From assembly GCF_037975245.1 (NCBI RefSeq), contig NC_092581.1, forward strand, positions 19,306,303-19,370,302: 64,000 bases of DNA, read 5' to 3'. Shown here in pieces: positions 37,556 through 49,500 of the stretch. A program made the position numbers and the translations under genes. Source of the DNA: Apostichopus japonicus. Its lineage: Eukaryota > Echinodermata > Holothuroidea > Aspidochirotida > Stichopodidae. Every line of letters begins with the position of its first letter. Within the stretch, counting starts at the first letter, position 1. Below the pieces are notes generated by a model. That model saw only the letters and a program-made list of their open reading frames with translations, had not been told where the DNA came from and made no database searches.

Positions 37556-37605
37556 TTCAAACCAGGGAGCTGCTACTTTAACAAGTAGCAGCTCCCTGTT
37601 CAAAC
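37556..37605. repeat. Perfect 16-bp hairpin flanked by TTCAAAC direct repeats
   Basis: CAGGGAGCTGCTACTT at 37563-37578, a TAAC loop, then the exact complement at 37583-37598. Outside are TTCAAAC (37556-37562) and TTCAAAC (37599-37605). The pattern resembles a DNA transposon reduced to its two inverted ends, with CAGGG ends like hAT, although the direct repeat is 7 rather than 8 bp. Confidence 0.75.
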
Positions 37606-39534
37606 GCTTTCATGTTTTTCACTGATGACAACGTTAGAAATGTGAAGAAAAATGATCATGTCCTTTGGGTATCTTGTTTATGTGAATATATAAAGCTGTA
37701 GCCTTATAGCTCGTTGGTATATATGAAAATAAAAAAAATAATATCATATCATATCATAGTAGAGAAGACACACGGTCTATTTCTGGAGAACCACAAGTTG
37801 CAGATAAGGTCATCATTCGCTTTAATACTCAGCAACATACCGTTTATGCACTGGTACGTAAACACAGGGAAATAACAGCTCCCTGGTCAACTTGACAAGA
37901 GGTTGTTAGGGCAAATACCTACACTCGGTATTCACATCATACCACAGAATCGTTACCCCATCCAATCCTGCTCCGTCCCACCCCGGCCCAGTTTATCCTC
38001 AGCAAAAAGTGTATAACCATGTCGTCCGAAATTCGTTATCAGGAATGTGAGTCGAATACGTTGATGAGTGAGGGAAGGAGAAGGGGGTATAACATGGGTA
38101 CCTCGGTTCAAAAAAGGGGAAGGCAACCCGCTCTCCCCACCCCCTCCTCTTCAGAATGAAGTTTATCGTACATAACTCTCTGACTAAAGTCATATACTAT
38201 AAATCCACAGAGCTACACCCAAAGTTATCAATGCATCGGAAACAGAAATTGACAAAAGAACAATATTATACTATATGCATGCTTTCAACACATGCACGTT
38301 CTTGTAATGAGGTAACCATCTGTGTAGGTTACCATAGCTACATGTGGCAGACCATTTACAACCAACACAGATAATTGCCGCCATTTCTGTAGGCCTACTG
38401 CTGAGCATCTACTCCAAAATAGTGTCAATTCCGCTGACAATTATATCAAAGTAATTTGTGCTTCATTCATAAAAGTCAGCGGGGTAGGTTTGGCAAATGA
38501 TGAAATTCACTTCAAACCACATTTTGATGGCTAAACACGTGCAGACAATCTGTGACATGATCCTGAATTCATGATATGTGTTTGCTAGATCCCGAAGCAA
38601 CGCCATTCATTACACTACATGCCTAGCTCATAACGACGACCGGTGGTTTACGTCATTTGGCCTACGTCAACTGACCTTTAACCTTTATAGGATATTTGCC
38701 GTTCCTACGTGATGAATCCATGAGAGCAACAATAAGCCCGGCGGGCTCGCTTTCACTAATCAAAGGAATAAAGGTTCACATGAAAAATACGAAGTACCCT
38801 CAAAATGCACATTTCTGTTTCTTTCAAACGCAAATAGGTCATTTTGACTATCATAGATGCAAAAAGTGTCATGTATTGTGTTTGTATAAAACGACCTCAC
38901 GGACAGTAAGTATACCCCCCCCCCTCCCCATTCTCTGATTCCCTGCATACATCGTGACACACCGAGTTCAACGAGTGACAGCAAGTTGGATCAAAGCTAA
39001 AATTGTTACATCTTTGCAGGAAGCATTGTGACAAAGTAAATGATAGGAACTATTCGTGAATTTCACATGGTCAACTTTTGCACACGCACTGGTCAACCAA
39101 ATAAAGTATTTATTTCACTTTTGGCGTTCCATAGGCTAAGCAACTGATCGAAGCAGTATTATGGGAAATCACCAAAACAAGATGACTCATTGCTGCCATT
39201 CAATTGATCGAAAAACTCAGCTGATGATCTCCTTGGAAGAAACTTGTTTTTATTTCTATTCCAAACTTGGTTTCCTCATTATAGTAAATAACTTGAACAA
39301 CAATTTCGAGGTGTGTGTGTGAATACTTTCTTACAACAAAGAGTTTGCTGTTCTTGATGAATCCCATTAACAGCAATTACTCGCATCTTCGTGTTTTGTT
39401 CTCTTCAAACAGATAAATTGAGTTTATTTCAATGGATTTGAGCTTTATTCTTGTCAGTTCATGGGTGGGCTGGCAGTGCTTATATGCATATACATATATT
39501 CATGCATATGCACGACCCTGACTAACTTGAACAC
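37606..39534. other. Gene-free stretch, 37.6-39.5 kb
   Basis: No supportable gene. It contains TATCA short tandem repeats near 37742-37757 and a C run near 38917. Confidence 0.45.
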
Positions 39535-39735
39535 CCAGTTGGGACAATTTTTTTCTATACTGTAGTTTCATGTCCAGCTTCAGAGCACTCGTATTGTCAG
39601 TACGAGCAGTATGAATATCATGTTTCTATCAACTAAACGTTAGTAACTATTTGGACAGTCAATACTAGTGCTTTGGAAACATGATATTGGAGAAGAGTTT
39701 AGAGAGATATTAGCATTAGGAAATTGTCCCAACTG
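39535..39735. mobile_element. 201-bp CAGTTGGGACAA MITE
   Basis: CAGTTGGGACAATTT at the left and AAATTGTCCCAACTG at the right form an exact inverted repeat of 15 bp. The interior has partial secondary inversions. No clear target duplication is visible, although TGAAC occurs near both edges. A truncated relative lies at 9848. Confidence 0.7.
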
Positions 39736-42035
39736 GCTGAACTTGAAGAACGAACTGTTGACAATTTTAGATCTTGGTTGTTCAAGTTAATGCGATAATT
39801 GGAGAAATTGGGTGCCGGGATGGGAAGGAGTTGGATGGGAGGGTGAGGGTGAGGAGGGGGTGAAGGAAGTATTTTTGGGGGAAAATATGACATTCCTTCT
39901 ACGTCCGCCACTATAGGCCCTGTACGTTAGAATTATTTAAGACATAAACCAACCGTATAGGACTAAAAATATAATCTCGTCCATTGACTCCCAAGAACCA
40001 AACCTATTCACAGATAAAGTATATATGTATTAAATATGTAGGTCAACCCACCCCCCCCCCTCCCCCTCTTATGTCCTCTTACTCGTGTTCAAGCATTTTA
40101 CTGTCCTCCTCGAAGCACCTTTTCCTTCCCTCATGCAGACAATAAATTCGGTCTCACTGAAAATGTCTCAACGTCTTGGAACAATAAATCCGACAGGAAA
40201 AAAATGTTGAAAAAGTTTTAGAGATATTGGAATGTTAAATTTTAGGACCAGTATTGATAACCCTCAAAGGACACTAAATGCTTGTATGATCTCGTTTTTT
40301 TTTCAATCGGTCCTCGTGCTTCTTTGTTTCGTCACAGTATATGTGATTTAAATAACTTAAATTTCTTGTAAAAACAAAACTTTTGATTTGCAGCTGCTAA
40401 GAATTTCCTTTCGTCGATTAGAAACAGATCTATTAATATATAGTCATACATTTGAAGGAAATATCCTAATCTGAATTTGAATTTGATAATGGAATACGGA
40501 AACCATGCAGTTCATATTATGATTTCAAACATGGCCCCCTCCCCTCTCCCCTCTCCCGCCACCCCAGGGTCACTTTATTTAACAGTATAACCAATAAATT
40601 GCACAGCGCGTCGAACAGAACAACTGCAAAAATATTTCTTCAAAGTTTCTTACGAGAACTTTGGGAGGATATGTTACAATGATTATGTTGAAACGATCCC
40701 CCCCCCCCTTCCCTCCCCGCTTCATGTAACCAAAATTGTGTATTAGAATTAGAATATATCCATCAAGCTGAATTATATTTTTTTAAAGGTTTTCACATAA
40801 TTGAAGGCACTGAGCTGCTACTAAATACAGATCTTTCTTGATAAAATAACAACTTACCGATTACATGTCGATTCCAATTAATGATCCGGAAACTTCAAAA
40901 TTCCTCTGAAAAAAACTCAAAGTCAGCTTAGCTTTAAATCCTCCATTAATCACAGAAAAAAAAGCGATATTTCCCTCATTTTGTATATTTGTCCTTTGTG
41001 TTTGTAATGTGTACTTTCCAGTACCCGAAATATGATTTAATCCTTTTTCGAAGAAGAGAATTTTTAATGTTTAACATTTATTGACAACCCTGTGTATATC
41101 TTTCGCGCACGCACACACACACACACACATAATTTGCTGCAATGTTGAATCCCAACTGACCATCGCAAGCGTTGCTGCATGTGTGTGGCTTCTGAGAAGA
41201 CTAACTGAATTCAACAAACACTAAATAAATAGTTGGAATATACTACAAAAAAGGGGAGGGGGTACACTTTCTAGTTTTATGTTCCACGGGTCTTAATTTT
41301 CCATGCTTTGGCAATAACCCACAAAACAATGCTGACTCGTGGTCTTTCTAACTCTCTCCCGTTTTGGTCCAAATGGAGTCACAAACCAGGAAGATTTAAG
41401 CCAATTCCATTGGCTCTTTTTTATTTTCGTCGTCTCTTACCAAAAGATTATTCAATTCCTTTCAATGTGTCCAGACGGTTCGACAAAAGAAGACATGAAT
41501 TACTATAACAAAAGTGGCGAAAATTGGTACTAAGCGACCCCACAGACGAATACAACATGTTTAAGCTCACGCAACAATAGAAACTGGTTGAATCGCTGCT
41601 ATAGTTCTATAGGCCTCTGAAACCGTCCCGTATTTGTATATTCCGCATTATGCTAAGGCTTCAAGAAAATTGCCGTCTATAGGAATCACCCAAAGTGTAA
41701 AGAAAGTGAAATAGTTTAACAAAGGTTTTTTTTTTTTTTTTTTGGCAAGAGGTATGTCTAGGCGTTCTATTTTATTATTATCAATGACCATACCACCTGC
41801 AACGAATTTGCTATGGCTTAATGGCACGTGTACACTTTTTTATTGAGAGTCTATGCTCATAATGAACACACATTTCGTTACATTCCTCCTCAACAATACA
41901 TTCATTCCGCTAAACCTTAATCATGTTGTTAGTCTTTTATCAGTCGAGGCTAAGATATAACGTCAATCTTCAGTTGAAGTTGCATGGATATCTGTTTCTT
42001 GACATTCATAATTATTCTCACTTTGTGCCATTATG
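39736..42035. other. Gene-free stretch, 39.7-42.0 kb
   Basis: No supportable gene. It contains C runs near 40049 and 40698, a CA repeat at 41110-41129 and a long T run near 41727. A CCGCCACT hAT-like end near 39905 has no partner. Confidence 0.45.
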
Positions 42036-42039
42036 TTGT

Positions 42040-42580
42040 CCCTATCATTTATTTTAATTATTAGGTTTTAAACATTGAAGTGATGAAAGTATAAACACAA
42101 CGAAATTATCAACGTCCCCATTCAACTCCCCGTCAATGCTTCCATTGTTAATGATGATCGCTGGACTTGTTTGTTCTTTAAGTTCACAGAATAGCAGTAA
42201 CAGATACGGTGAATGACAAAAAATAGAACATTTTGTCCTTATTATTTATATTAATGATTGGGTTTTAAAAATTGCAGTGATGAAAGTATAAACAAAACGA
42301 ATTATCAAGGTGAACTTTTAGATATTACTTCAAAATGAAGGTGATTTTGTTTTTAAGTGTTTAAATAGTTGTGTACGTCTTATCAAATAAAGGGTTTTTA
42401 GGTTATGATGAACCGTCGTGGCAGCAGAATCCCACCCCATGGTACCCCATGACCCACCCCTCCCCACCCCCCCCCCCCCCGTCGATGCTTCCACTGTTGA
42501 TGACGATCGCTGGACTTTTTCCTTGTTTAAGTTCACAGATTAGGAGTAACAGATACGACACAACAGTTTGGTGAATGATA
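42040..42580. repeat. Diverged tandem duplication with an insertion in the second copy
   Basis: Copy 1 (about 42042-42225) and copy 2 (about 42236-42580) share GTGATGAAAGTATAAAC (42080 and 42277, offset 197) and GATCGCTGGACTT with flanking sequence (offset about 349). The second copy carries roughly 150 extra bases, including a long C run at about 42466-42480. Confidence 0.65.
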
Positions 42581-42665
42581 TAGCTTGGCAACGTGACCGT
42601 GTTTAATTTCAACATCGCATAAAAGGCTTACGTCACGACATTTGCTTTCTTCTATTTTATTCCAT

Positions 42666-42694
42666 CATGGAGGTAAAACAGATTTACCTCCATG
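42666..42694. repeat. Perfect 12-bp hairpin CATGGAGGTAAA
   Basis: CATGGAGGTAAA (42666-42677), a 5-nt ACAGA loop and TTTACCTCCATG (42683-42694). It may be a remnant of a palindromic MITE. No other function is evident. Confidence 0.7.
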
Positions 42695-44084
42695 GTTATT
42701 CCAGGCGGTACATTTCAACAATAGATATACTACAGACAATAGTCAAACCTACTGTAGAGGACGCCTTGGTATGTAAATATCATCCATCCATTGTATTCAC
42801 ATTCAATCCGACAAAGGCCTCCCTCTGAGGGCAATGAAAATCATTTGAAAAGGATGAAAACTACCCGCAGCAGTTGTTTGCTTTTACACTAGTGCTGATA
42901 CTTGATAAATCTTTAAAAACATTTTACAGCCTTTGATCCTATCAAGACATACACCAGCGCATCCCACGGGTTTGCTTGAATTATTTCCGTTCTTTTTCAA
43001 AGGTGGAAAGAGAAACTCTGTTACAAATACTTTCTCTCTGAATCTTAAGCATATGGGGCATCACGTACTATGATGAGGGCAAAGGGGCGGGGGTATGCAG
43101 ATTTCCCGTTGGGTCATAGTGACGTTTGTTCGGTAAATTTTGCGATTTGTCGGGACACTCATTCATTACTCTTAATCGGAAAAGATATAGTTGTCGGAAA
43201 CATGTCCAGGATTATCGGATAGATCCATGATCTCCCGATTTGGTAGGGAGGAATTCCTAATGTCAGATTACATGGAACATAATGATACGATTACAAAATC
43301 AAACAGTTACAATATCATATTCAAAATTCGGTAAATCTTAGATCTACCATTTACATCATCATTTTTTTGCAATGAGTAAATAGTCTTTATCTCTTCGAAC
43401 TAGTAAACCTTCTGTACTGTTAGGAACCAACCATTGGTTGGATGTAAGAAATTTGCATGTTCAAATACATATACATAATTTGCATATACATAATTAGCTA
43501 ATGAATTTGCAGTTTCCGAACCATGTCACATGCCGTAAGTTTTTAATTTAAATACATGTATTCATATATATGTATATCACATATGTCACTTGTTATTATA
43601 TATACTATATAGATTATATGTAACTTGTTAAAGAATAACCTGGTATATTATCAGGTTAAAAGAAAGAGAAGTTGTTTAGAAAGGGTTTTAATCTTTGCTA
43701 CGTCACTGTTTAACAGTGAGCGACGTCACTTACAAGCCCATGATAATCTCTGATATCAATATTCAATCTCACAACTTAAAATGAATGAGAAGGAAGTCCC
43801 CCCCCCCCCCTGGGAACCCAACGAAAGACCACAGCCGCAGTTTCAACATAATTGTTTACAATTATTTGAATCTACAGGCAAATCCCGTGTGAGTCCCTGT
43901 AGCATTTCATTAGAAGATTTTCAAAGCAACTTGTGGCAGCTCCGTCCAGCTCGAGGGTTGGGTTACAGTAATCCCCTGACTCTACCAGCACAGGTCCATG
44001 TCACATGTAGTAATACCTTATTTGTTGAGTGTTTGAATATGTAGTGTAGCTATATATAATGTCTTCGCAGGTAACTGGATGTCA

Positions 44085-45262
44085 TCTAGCTCAGATTAGT
44101 CCCTGAGTATACGCGGGTACCATGATGCTTTTATAAATTGAGTGTTTGGACATACCTATGACTTCCTCTATTCTCAGTTATAGAAAAACACTCTTCCTTA
44201 ACCACAGAAATTTACCACCGGTTTATCACTAATTCATGTCCAATGGTTATCTTCCTTCACTCTTTTGATAATTCCTTAATCGGCTTTACTAAGTCCGATG
44301 GGGATCTAAGTATCTTACACTCATCGATTACTTTCAGTATAAAGGCCTTCCTCGGCTATTTAAACTATTATCTTCTTTCAAATCCCCCTCAGAAAACCTG
44401 AGATGAGTAGACCTTTACATCACCTCTATTGTACCTGACCAAGTGTGTTAGGTTTTGAAGAAGAGGCCCAGATTAGAAAGTGATATGATGGTGGCATATA
44501 TAACGCACTTCCTATTAAGGTTTCTGTTTGTGGTTCTAACGATGAGTAGAAGTCTACCTTTTCTACCTCTGATCAAGTGTAGTAGGGTATCTGTTCCCTA
44601 TCCAAGGGACACCCTGATACTCACTTGACGTAACACAATCATGATCAAACTGTTACAGTCTCGATGTAAGGGGACTGGACCGGCTGAAAGTGGATCACGG
44701 CGGTGGTTTGTTTTCTTGTCCATATAGCTCTATCTGGGGAAACTCTGTTAACAAGTACGGTACCCCCTGCATTCCTTCTCGGATATTTTTTGTTGGCTAT
44801 AGTCGTGAATAATACTTATATCCTGACCTATATGGAGTCGTAAAAGTTTAATAAATCGATCATTCTAGTTCAGATCCGTCCCATGCGTATACGCGATTAC
44901 CATGAAGCCGTATTTAATGAGTGTTTGAAGACACTTATGACTCCCTCTCTTCTTATAAAAGAGCACTCTTCCTTAACCACATAAATTTACCACTGGTTAA
45001 TACCACTAATTGATATCCAATGGTTAGGCTTACTTCCCTCTTTTGAGAATTCCTTAATCGGCTTTACTAAGTACCATGAGTATCAGCCTTGTTTACTTTC
45101 TCATTATAAAGGCCTTTCTCGCCTATGTATGCTTTTAACTTCTCTCTTAAAAGGTATCCTTGCCTTTCTTCTCATATTTTTGGGCTATAATTGTGAATAA
45201 TCCTTACATCCTGACCCATGGAATCTTTAAAGTTCAATAAATCAATACATCGTGATCATTGA
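44085..45262. repeat. Diverged ~780-bp tandem duplication, second copy internally deleted
   Basis: TATACGCG at 44108 and 44888 (offset 780) and AAAGGCCTT at 44341 and about 45108 (offset about 767) mark the first part. TCGTGAATAAT/TTGTGAATAAT near 44802 and 45192 (offset about 390) marks the second. So copy 2 (about 44866-45262) lacks about 390 bp. Each copy ends with an AATAAAT-type stretch. No protein frame is conserved between copies. Confidence 0.65.
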
Positions 45263-46498
45263 CTAGGCCTACTGCGCGCGGTGTATTGGTTTGGTGGAAG
45301 GACGTTTCGATGTGATTTGACCGCCCAAGGACTCCCAGTATCAAAAAATAATATAGAAACATACACTGATGATGATGTGAACAAGCAAAGAGTGACTAGT
45401 CAAGCCTTCATTTCCAATAATGAAGAAAGGGTAGGCCTACGTCATAAACTTCTGGAATTGAACGATTATCCCTTTTCACGTGAAAGTGATGAAAATATCT
45501 GGATATAAACATCAAATAGATGTTTACATCAAATAGCAATAGATCGATGAAAATGCGTCTGTGTGAGAGGGGGAAAAGTGGTTTGGAAAAAAGCAACCAA
45601 ATCGGATTAAAATCATACCCATAATAACCGTTATACAGGGCAGTTAAGGTTCTCACGGCTTATGTTTTTTTTACTCATTTTATTTACGGCTTTATGTCCT
45701 ATGGTTTTATGTGGACTCTTACTGGTCCACCTGGTTAAGTCGGGAACCATATGGACGGCTGTTCCGAAGTTACATACCTCCTGGATAGCTAATAAAAACC
45801 ACCACGTTAAAAGTTCCGTTTGAAAATGGAAACAGACTTGGTAAGTAAATGCGTTTCTATTTCTGGTAAAATCCCACTACTTGCGCGGAAACATAAATTT
45901 GTTACAGATTGCCAGCATATGGCTCACTGACGAATCCGTCTGATTCATATGTGAATTATCCATATGTGAATGATAAACGCATACTGCTTCAACTTAAAAC
46001 TCTGTGTGAACATTACGGAGAGTTCTCAATTATGATTTCATGATTGAAGTAAGTTATCTGATGAAATAGCCTACGTCTACTTGTATTTTACCTAGTCCCA
46101 TGTGACGCTCCCTGTCGAAGACTAAGGCTCTATACGTGAATGCAAACACATTGCAAAGCCTTGAACAAGATTCAATAAATATCTGTGTTATTCTCGTTCA
46201 ATTGCACTCTGTGAACAATTAAGGGAATAAAAAAGCTGAAAATTCGCAGTGTACTGTTTTCGAAGTGTCCTTTACATGTGGACATTGGTGTCATGTTACT
46301 ATCCTCCAACATCTAGTGCTGTATCATGAAAAGGGAATCTACACAGCATCTTCATCTTTTAGCTTAGCTAAATTTGATGGCTGTGGGGTACCTGCACAAA
46401 ATCATCACAATTAAAAATAGTAAGTCATAGCCACACGGAAACAACATATGTGAATAGCGCCCTCACAATAGAGTTGCGCACTGACACTAAAATCGAAA
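45263..46498. other. Region upstream of MAGOH
   Basis: Should contain the MAGOH promoter and 5' UTR. No TATA box or clear initiator could be assigned by eye, and no other gene is supported. Confidence 0.4.
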
Positions 46499-46586
46499 AT
46501 GTCTAACGAGTTCTACCTGAGATACTACGTCGGTCATAAGGGGAAATTCGGTCATGAATTTCTTGAATTTGAGTTTCGTCCGGATG
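46499..46586 (+). CDS. MAGOH: MAGOH exon 1
   Basis: Starts at ATG ([12 protein letters not shown]) and ends one base into the glycine codon after FRPD, with donor GTGCGT. It forms the first beta-strands of the Y14-binding sheet. Confidence 0.95.
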
Positions 46587-49500
46587 GTGCGTATAAATAT
46601 GATATATTCTGAGTTTAATGAATTTCTTTTAGTTTCTCAATTGCTTTGATAAGCCTACTGAACATCAGGTTCAGAACGTTTGCCCACGCTTACTGTTTCT
46701 CTATGGCAAAAAAGCTAACACAGTTTGATCGTTAGGGTACAAAGCCTACATTTGGTCTTGTTGCATTGTGTAGCAGACACAAGCTAGACCATTGGAAGTA
46801 CTACTAGACAGTACAGCAACAGCCTAGCCAAACGTTAAGTTTAACTGTGACCCTGGCCTTAGCTATATGTTGTGAGATTATTTGTATAATGTTACAGTGA
46901 AAATCAGTTGCAGAATAACCACAATTCACACACACGGCTTGTTTTTTGAGAACAATACATTGTTTACTAGGCTATAGGCATAGGGACTTCAGGTCATAAT
47001 CTGCCAGATTAAAGAGTTCCCGGGTCTTCTGCAATTAAGTGACCAGTTACATATCATCAGAGCCATCAGTTTTTGTAACATTAATCCAAGAGGTTAACAT
47101 TTGAAGTTGAACTTAGGCTGTTACTGTTACTAATTGTGAGGGGCCTAGCCTTAGGAAATAATGTAGGCCTATGGTGACTAATTTCAAGAAAGAATTTATG
47201 GCCAGTTTTGCTATGCAGATCATTCAGACCGAGTGTGTAATGAACATATAAACCTCGTTTGTCAGTCTTTGGGAAATGAAGTCATTTGACTTGAGGATTT
47301 GGTCAATTATATTTTGGTATACCTAACTTATGACCAAACTTATTGTTGATGACATGTTCAACTGTCACGTTAATCAAACATCAAATCCACAAAGGTATCG
47401 GTCACTTGTAAACACCTTTATCAAAAAATATATGTAGGAAATTCCAGCTCAATTTTTGTTGTAGTTTTTGCCCTGAGAATGGTTTACCTTGTTTTACATA
47501 TTCAATTTGACAATGCGAGCCCCTATAGTTATGTGGAGCTGTATCTAGGGAGTTGAACTTGAGTTGGATCTTAGCAGTAATGATCACAGAACACAGACTA
47601 CTCTGTGTTTTACAGAAATGCTGGATCTCTACTTAACAGTAGTGTCAATTACCTATGCTGATGGTTATGTTAATTACTATAGGAATTGGCAAAGATGGGT
47701 GTTAAAAACCACATAAATGATTTCTTTGCTGAGGTTTGTTCTTAACTTCAACAGACAATTTATCTTTTCAGGTAAACTGAGATATGCAAACAACTCCAAT
47801 TACAAGAATGATGTTATGATCAGGAAAGAGGTAAATACACGTTTTGTTTTCTCTATATATTTGTTTATGGAGGGGGATGGGATGGAGGGGTGCAGTGGTA
47901 AATTTACTGAAGTGGCCAGAACAGTCAATGTATTTCTGATATCATTTGTGTGTATGAAAATGGGAGACAGATCTCCACTGGTTATGACTGATTCACAAAT
48001 TTTGCAAATTTTTATAATTAGCAAAAAACAAATGCTGAGAATGAAAGCATTGGCTTAGATTTTGGTACTATGAAAATTCTTCTGGCCAGTGATGGCGACT
48101 GTAATAAATTAACTTCCAAGTAGGGCTGTAACGGTTAAACGGTTAACCGACCGGACGTCCGGATAAACGTCTGCCGTACATCGTATAAGTTTAACCGTTT
48201 TTGTAATGCCAATTACGCAGTCGCCGCGGCGCGTCTTCACATCACTTTGTTCCCGAAATAGACCGCAAAACTTGCTTGCCGAAAATCACGCAACAATTGC
48301 AAACTTTATCACGCATCCATACAAAAGATGTTTTAAGATCGGCGGTACGACTGAAGGGATTACCAATCGGTATGTGACCCTTGAAGCGCCTATTGTTACC
48401 CCGTTCAACAACGTGGCGAGTCTGTATATAATCCTTTCAAATTTCTATTGTATTGAAGTAGTAAACGTTTTCTTTCGTATGAAGTTGACTTCAATGCAAT
48501 GTTCCCTCTAAGGTGCGGGATTCCCTTCAACTGACTCAGTAATCCCGCAAAGAAAACATTTGTCTGCCGGAAATCCCCGCATCGATTTCTTGCATTCGCA
48601 ATAAGTTTATACTCAATGCACAACGTATACACTTGACTGTAAAAAAACTGAAAATCAGTAGAGAAATTACCAATTGTGTACGAAAGGTAAACTGGTACAC
48701 CTTCAAATACCTATTACGAAAGATCGAGCAAAACACTTTCGAAAAATTCACGCGAAACTGGCATATTGTGCTAAATGCTACAATGTCATGTAAACAAGGC
48801 TCCAGTACACCCATTCATGAGTAAAACGTAAGACTACATCTGGTGTTAAGCGGGGGCCGGGGGGAAAGAGTATTTTCTAGAATTTCCAAAATACGGAGAA
48901 AATATCCTACCATAGTTAAGTGTATAGCAAATAGCCTAACCACCCCGTCGGTTACGGATCTCACGTAACTACAAAAACACAACTAACTGTGTATTGCGAA
49001 GTATACGTTTTCTACAAGAACATGGAAACAAGATTAAGCATTTAGTTAATAATGCCAGGTTTATTTCATGAAGATGGCCATACAGTAGCTTCTGTAGGGA
49101 CCTTGATATCGTGTTATCATATACGTGTATGGTGTGAAACGTTCCTTGGCAACATGCCAAAAAATGTAAACAAACAGGTGTAAGACAGGGGATGAGCTCA
49201 CAGTTGTTTGGCAAGGTACCTAAGAAAATGTAGCCTACCGCAGTATTTAAGTAGGGTTAAACACTGCAGTTGTAAATTGATGTACGTATAGTGCAAGCTA
49301 TTCATTGTTAGGCAGTCTAGAAACGGAGCTATGCCGAACGTTGTTTCATAATATCGCAAGTTTTGTAAGTTTAACTTTTTAAGGATTGTAAGACAGATTT
49401 AATCTCTTTTCATTTTATAACATAATATGGCTACTCTAACTTGTCATTTCAAAATTTTCATCAGTTTCGTGACAATTTAAATTCAAAAAGTTGTCAGTAT

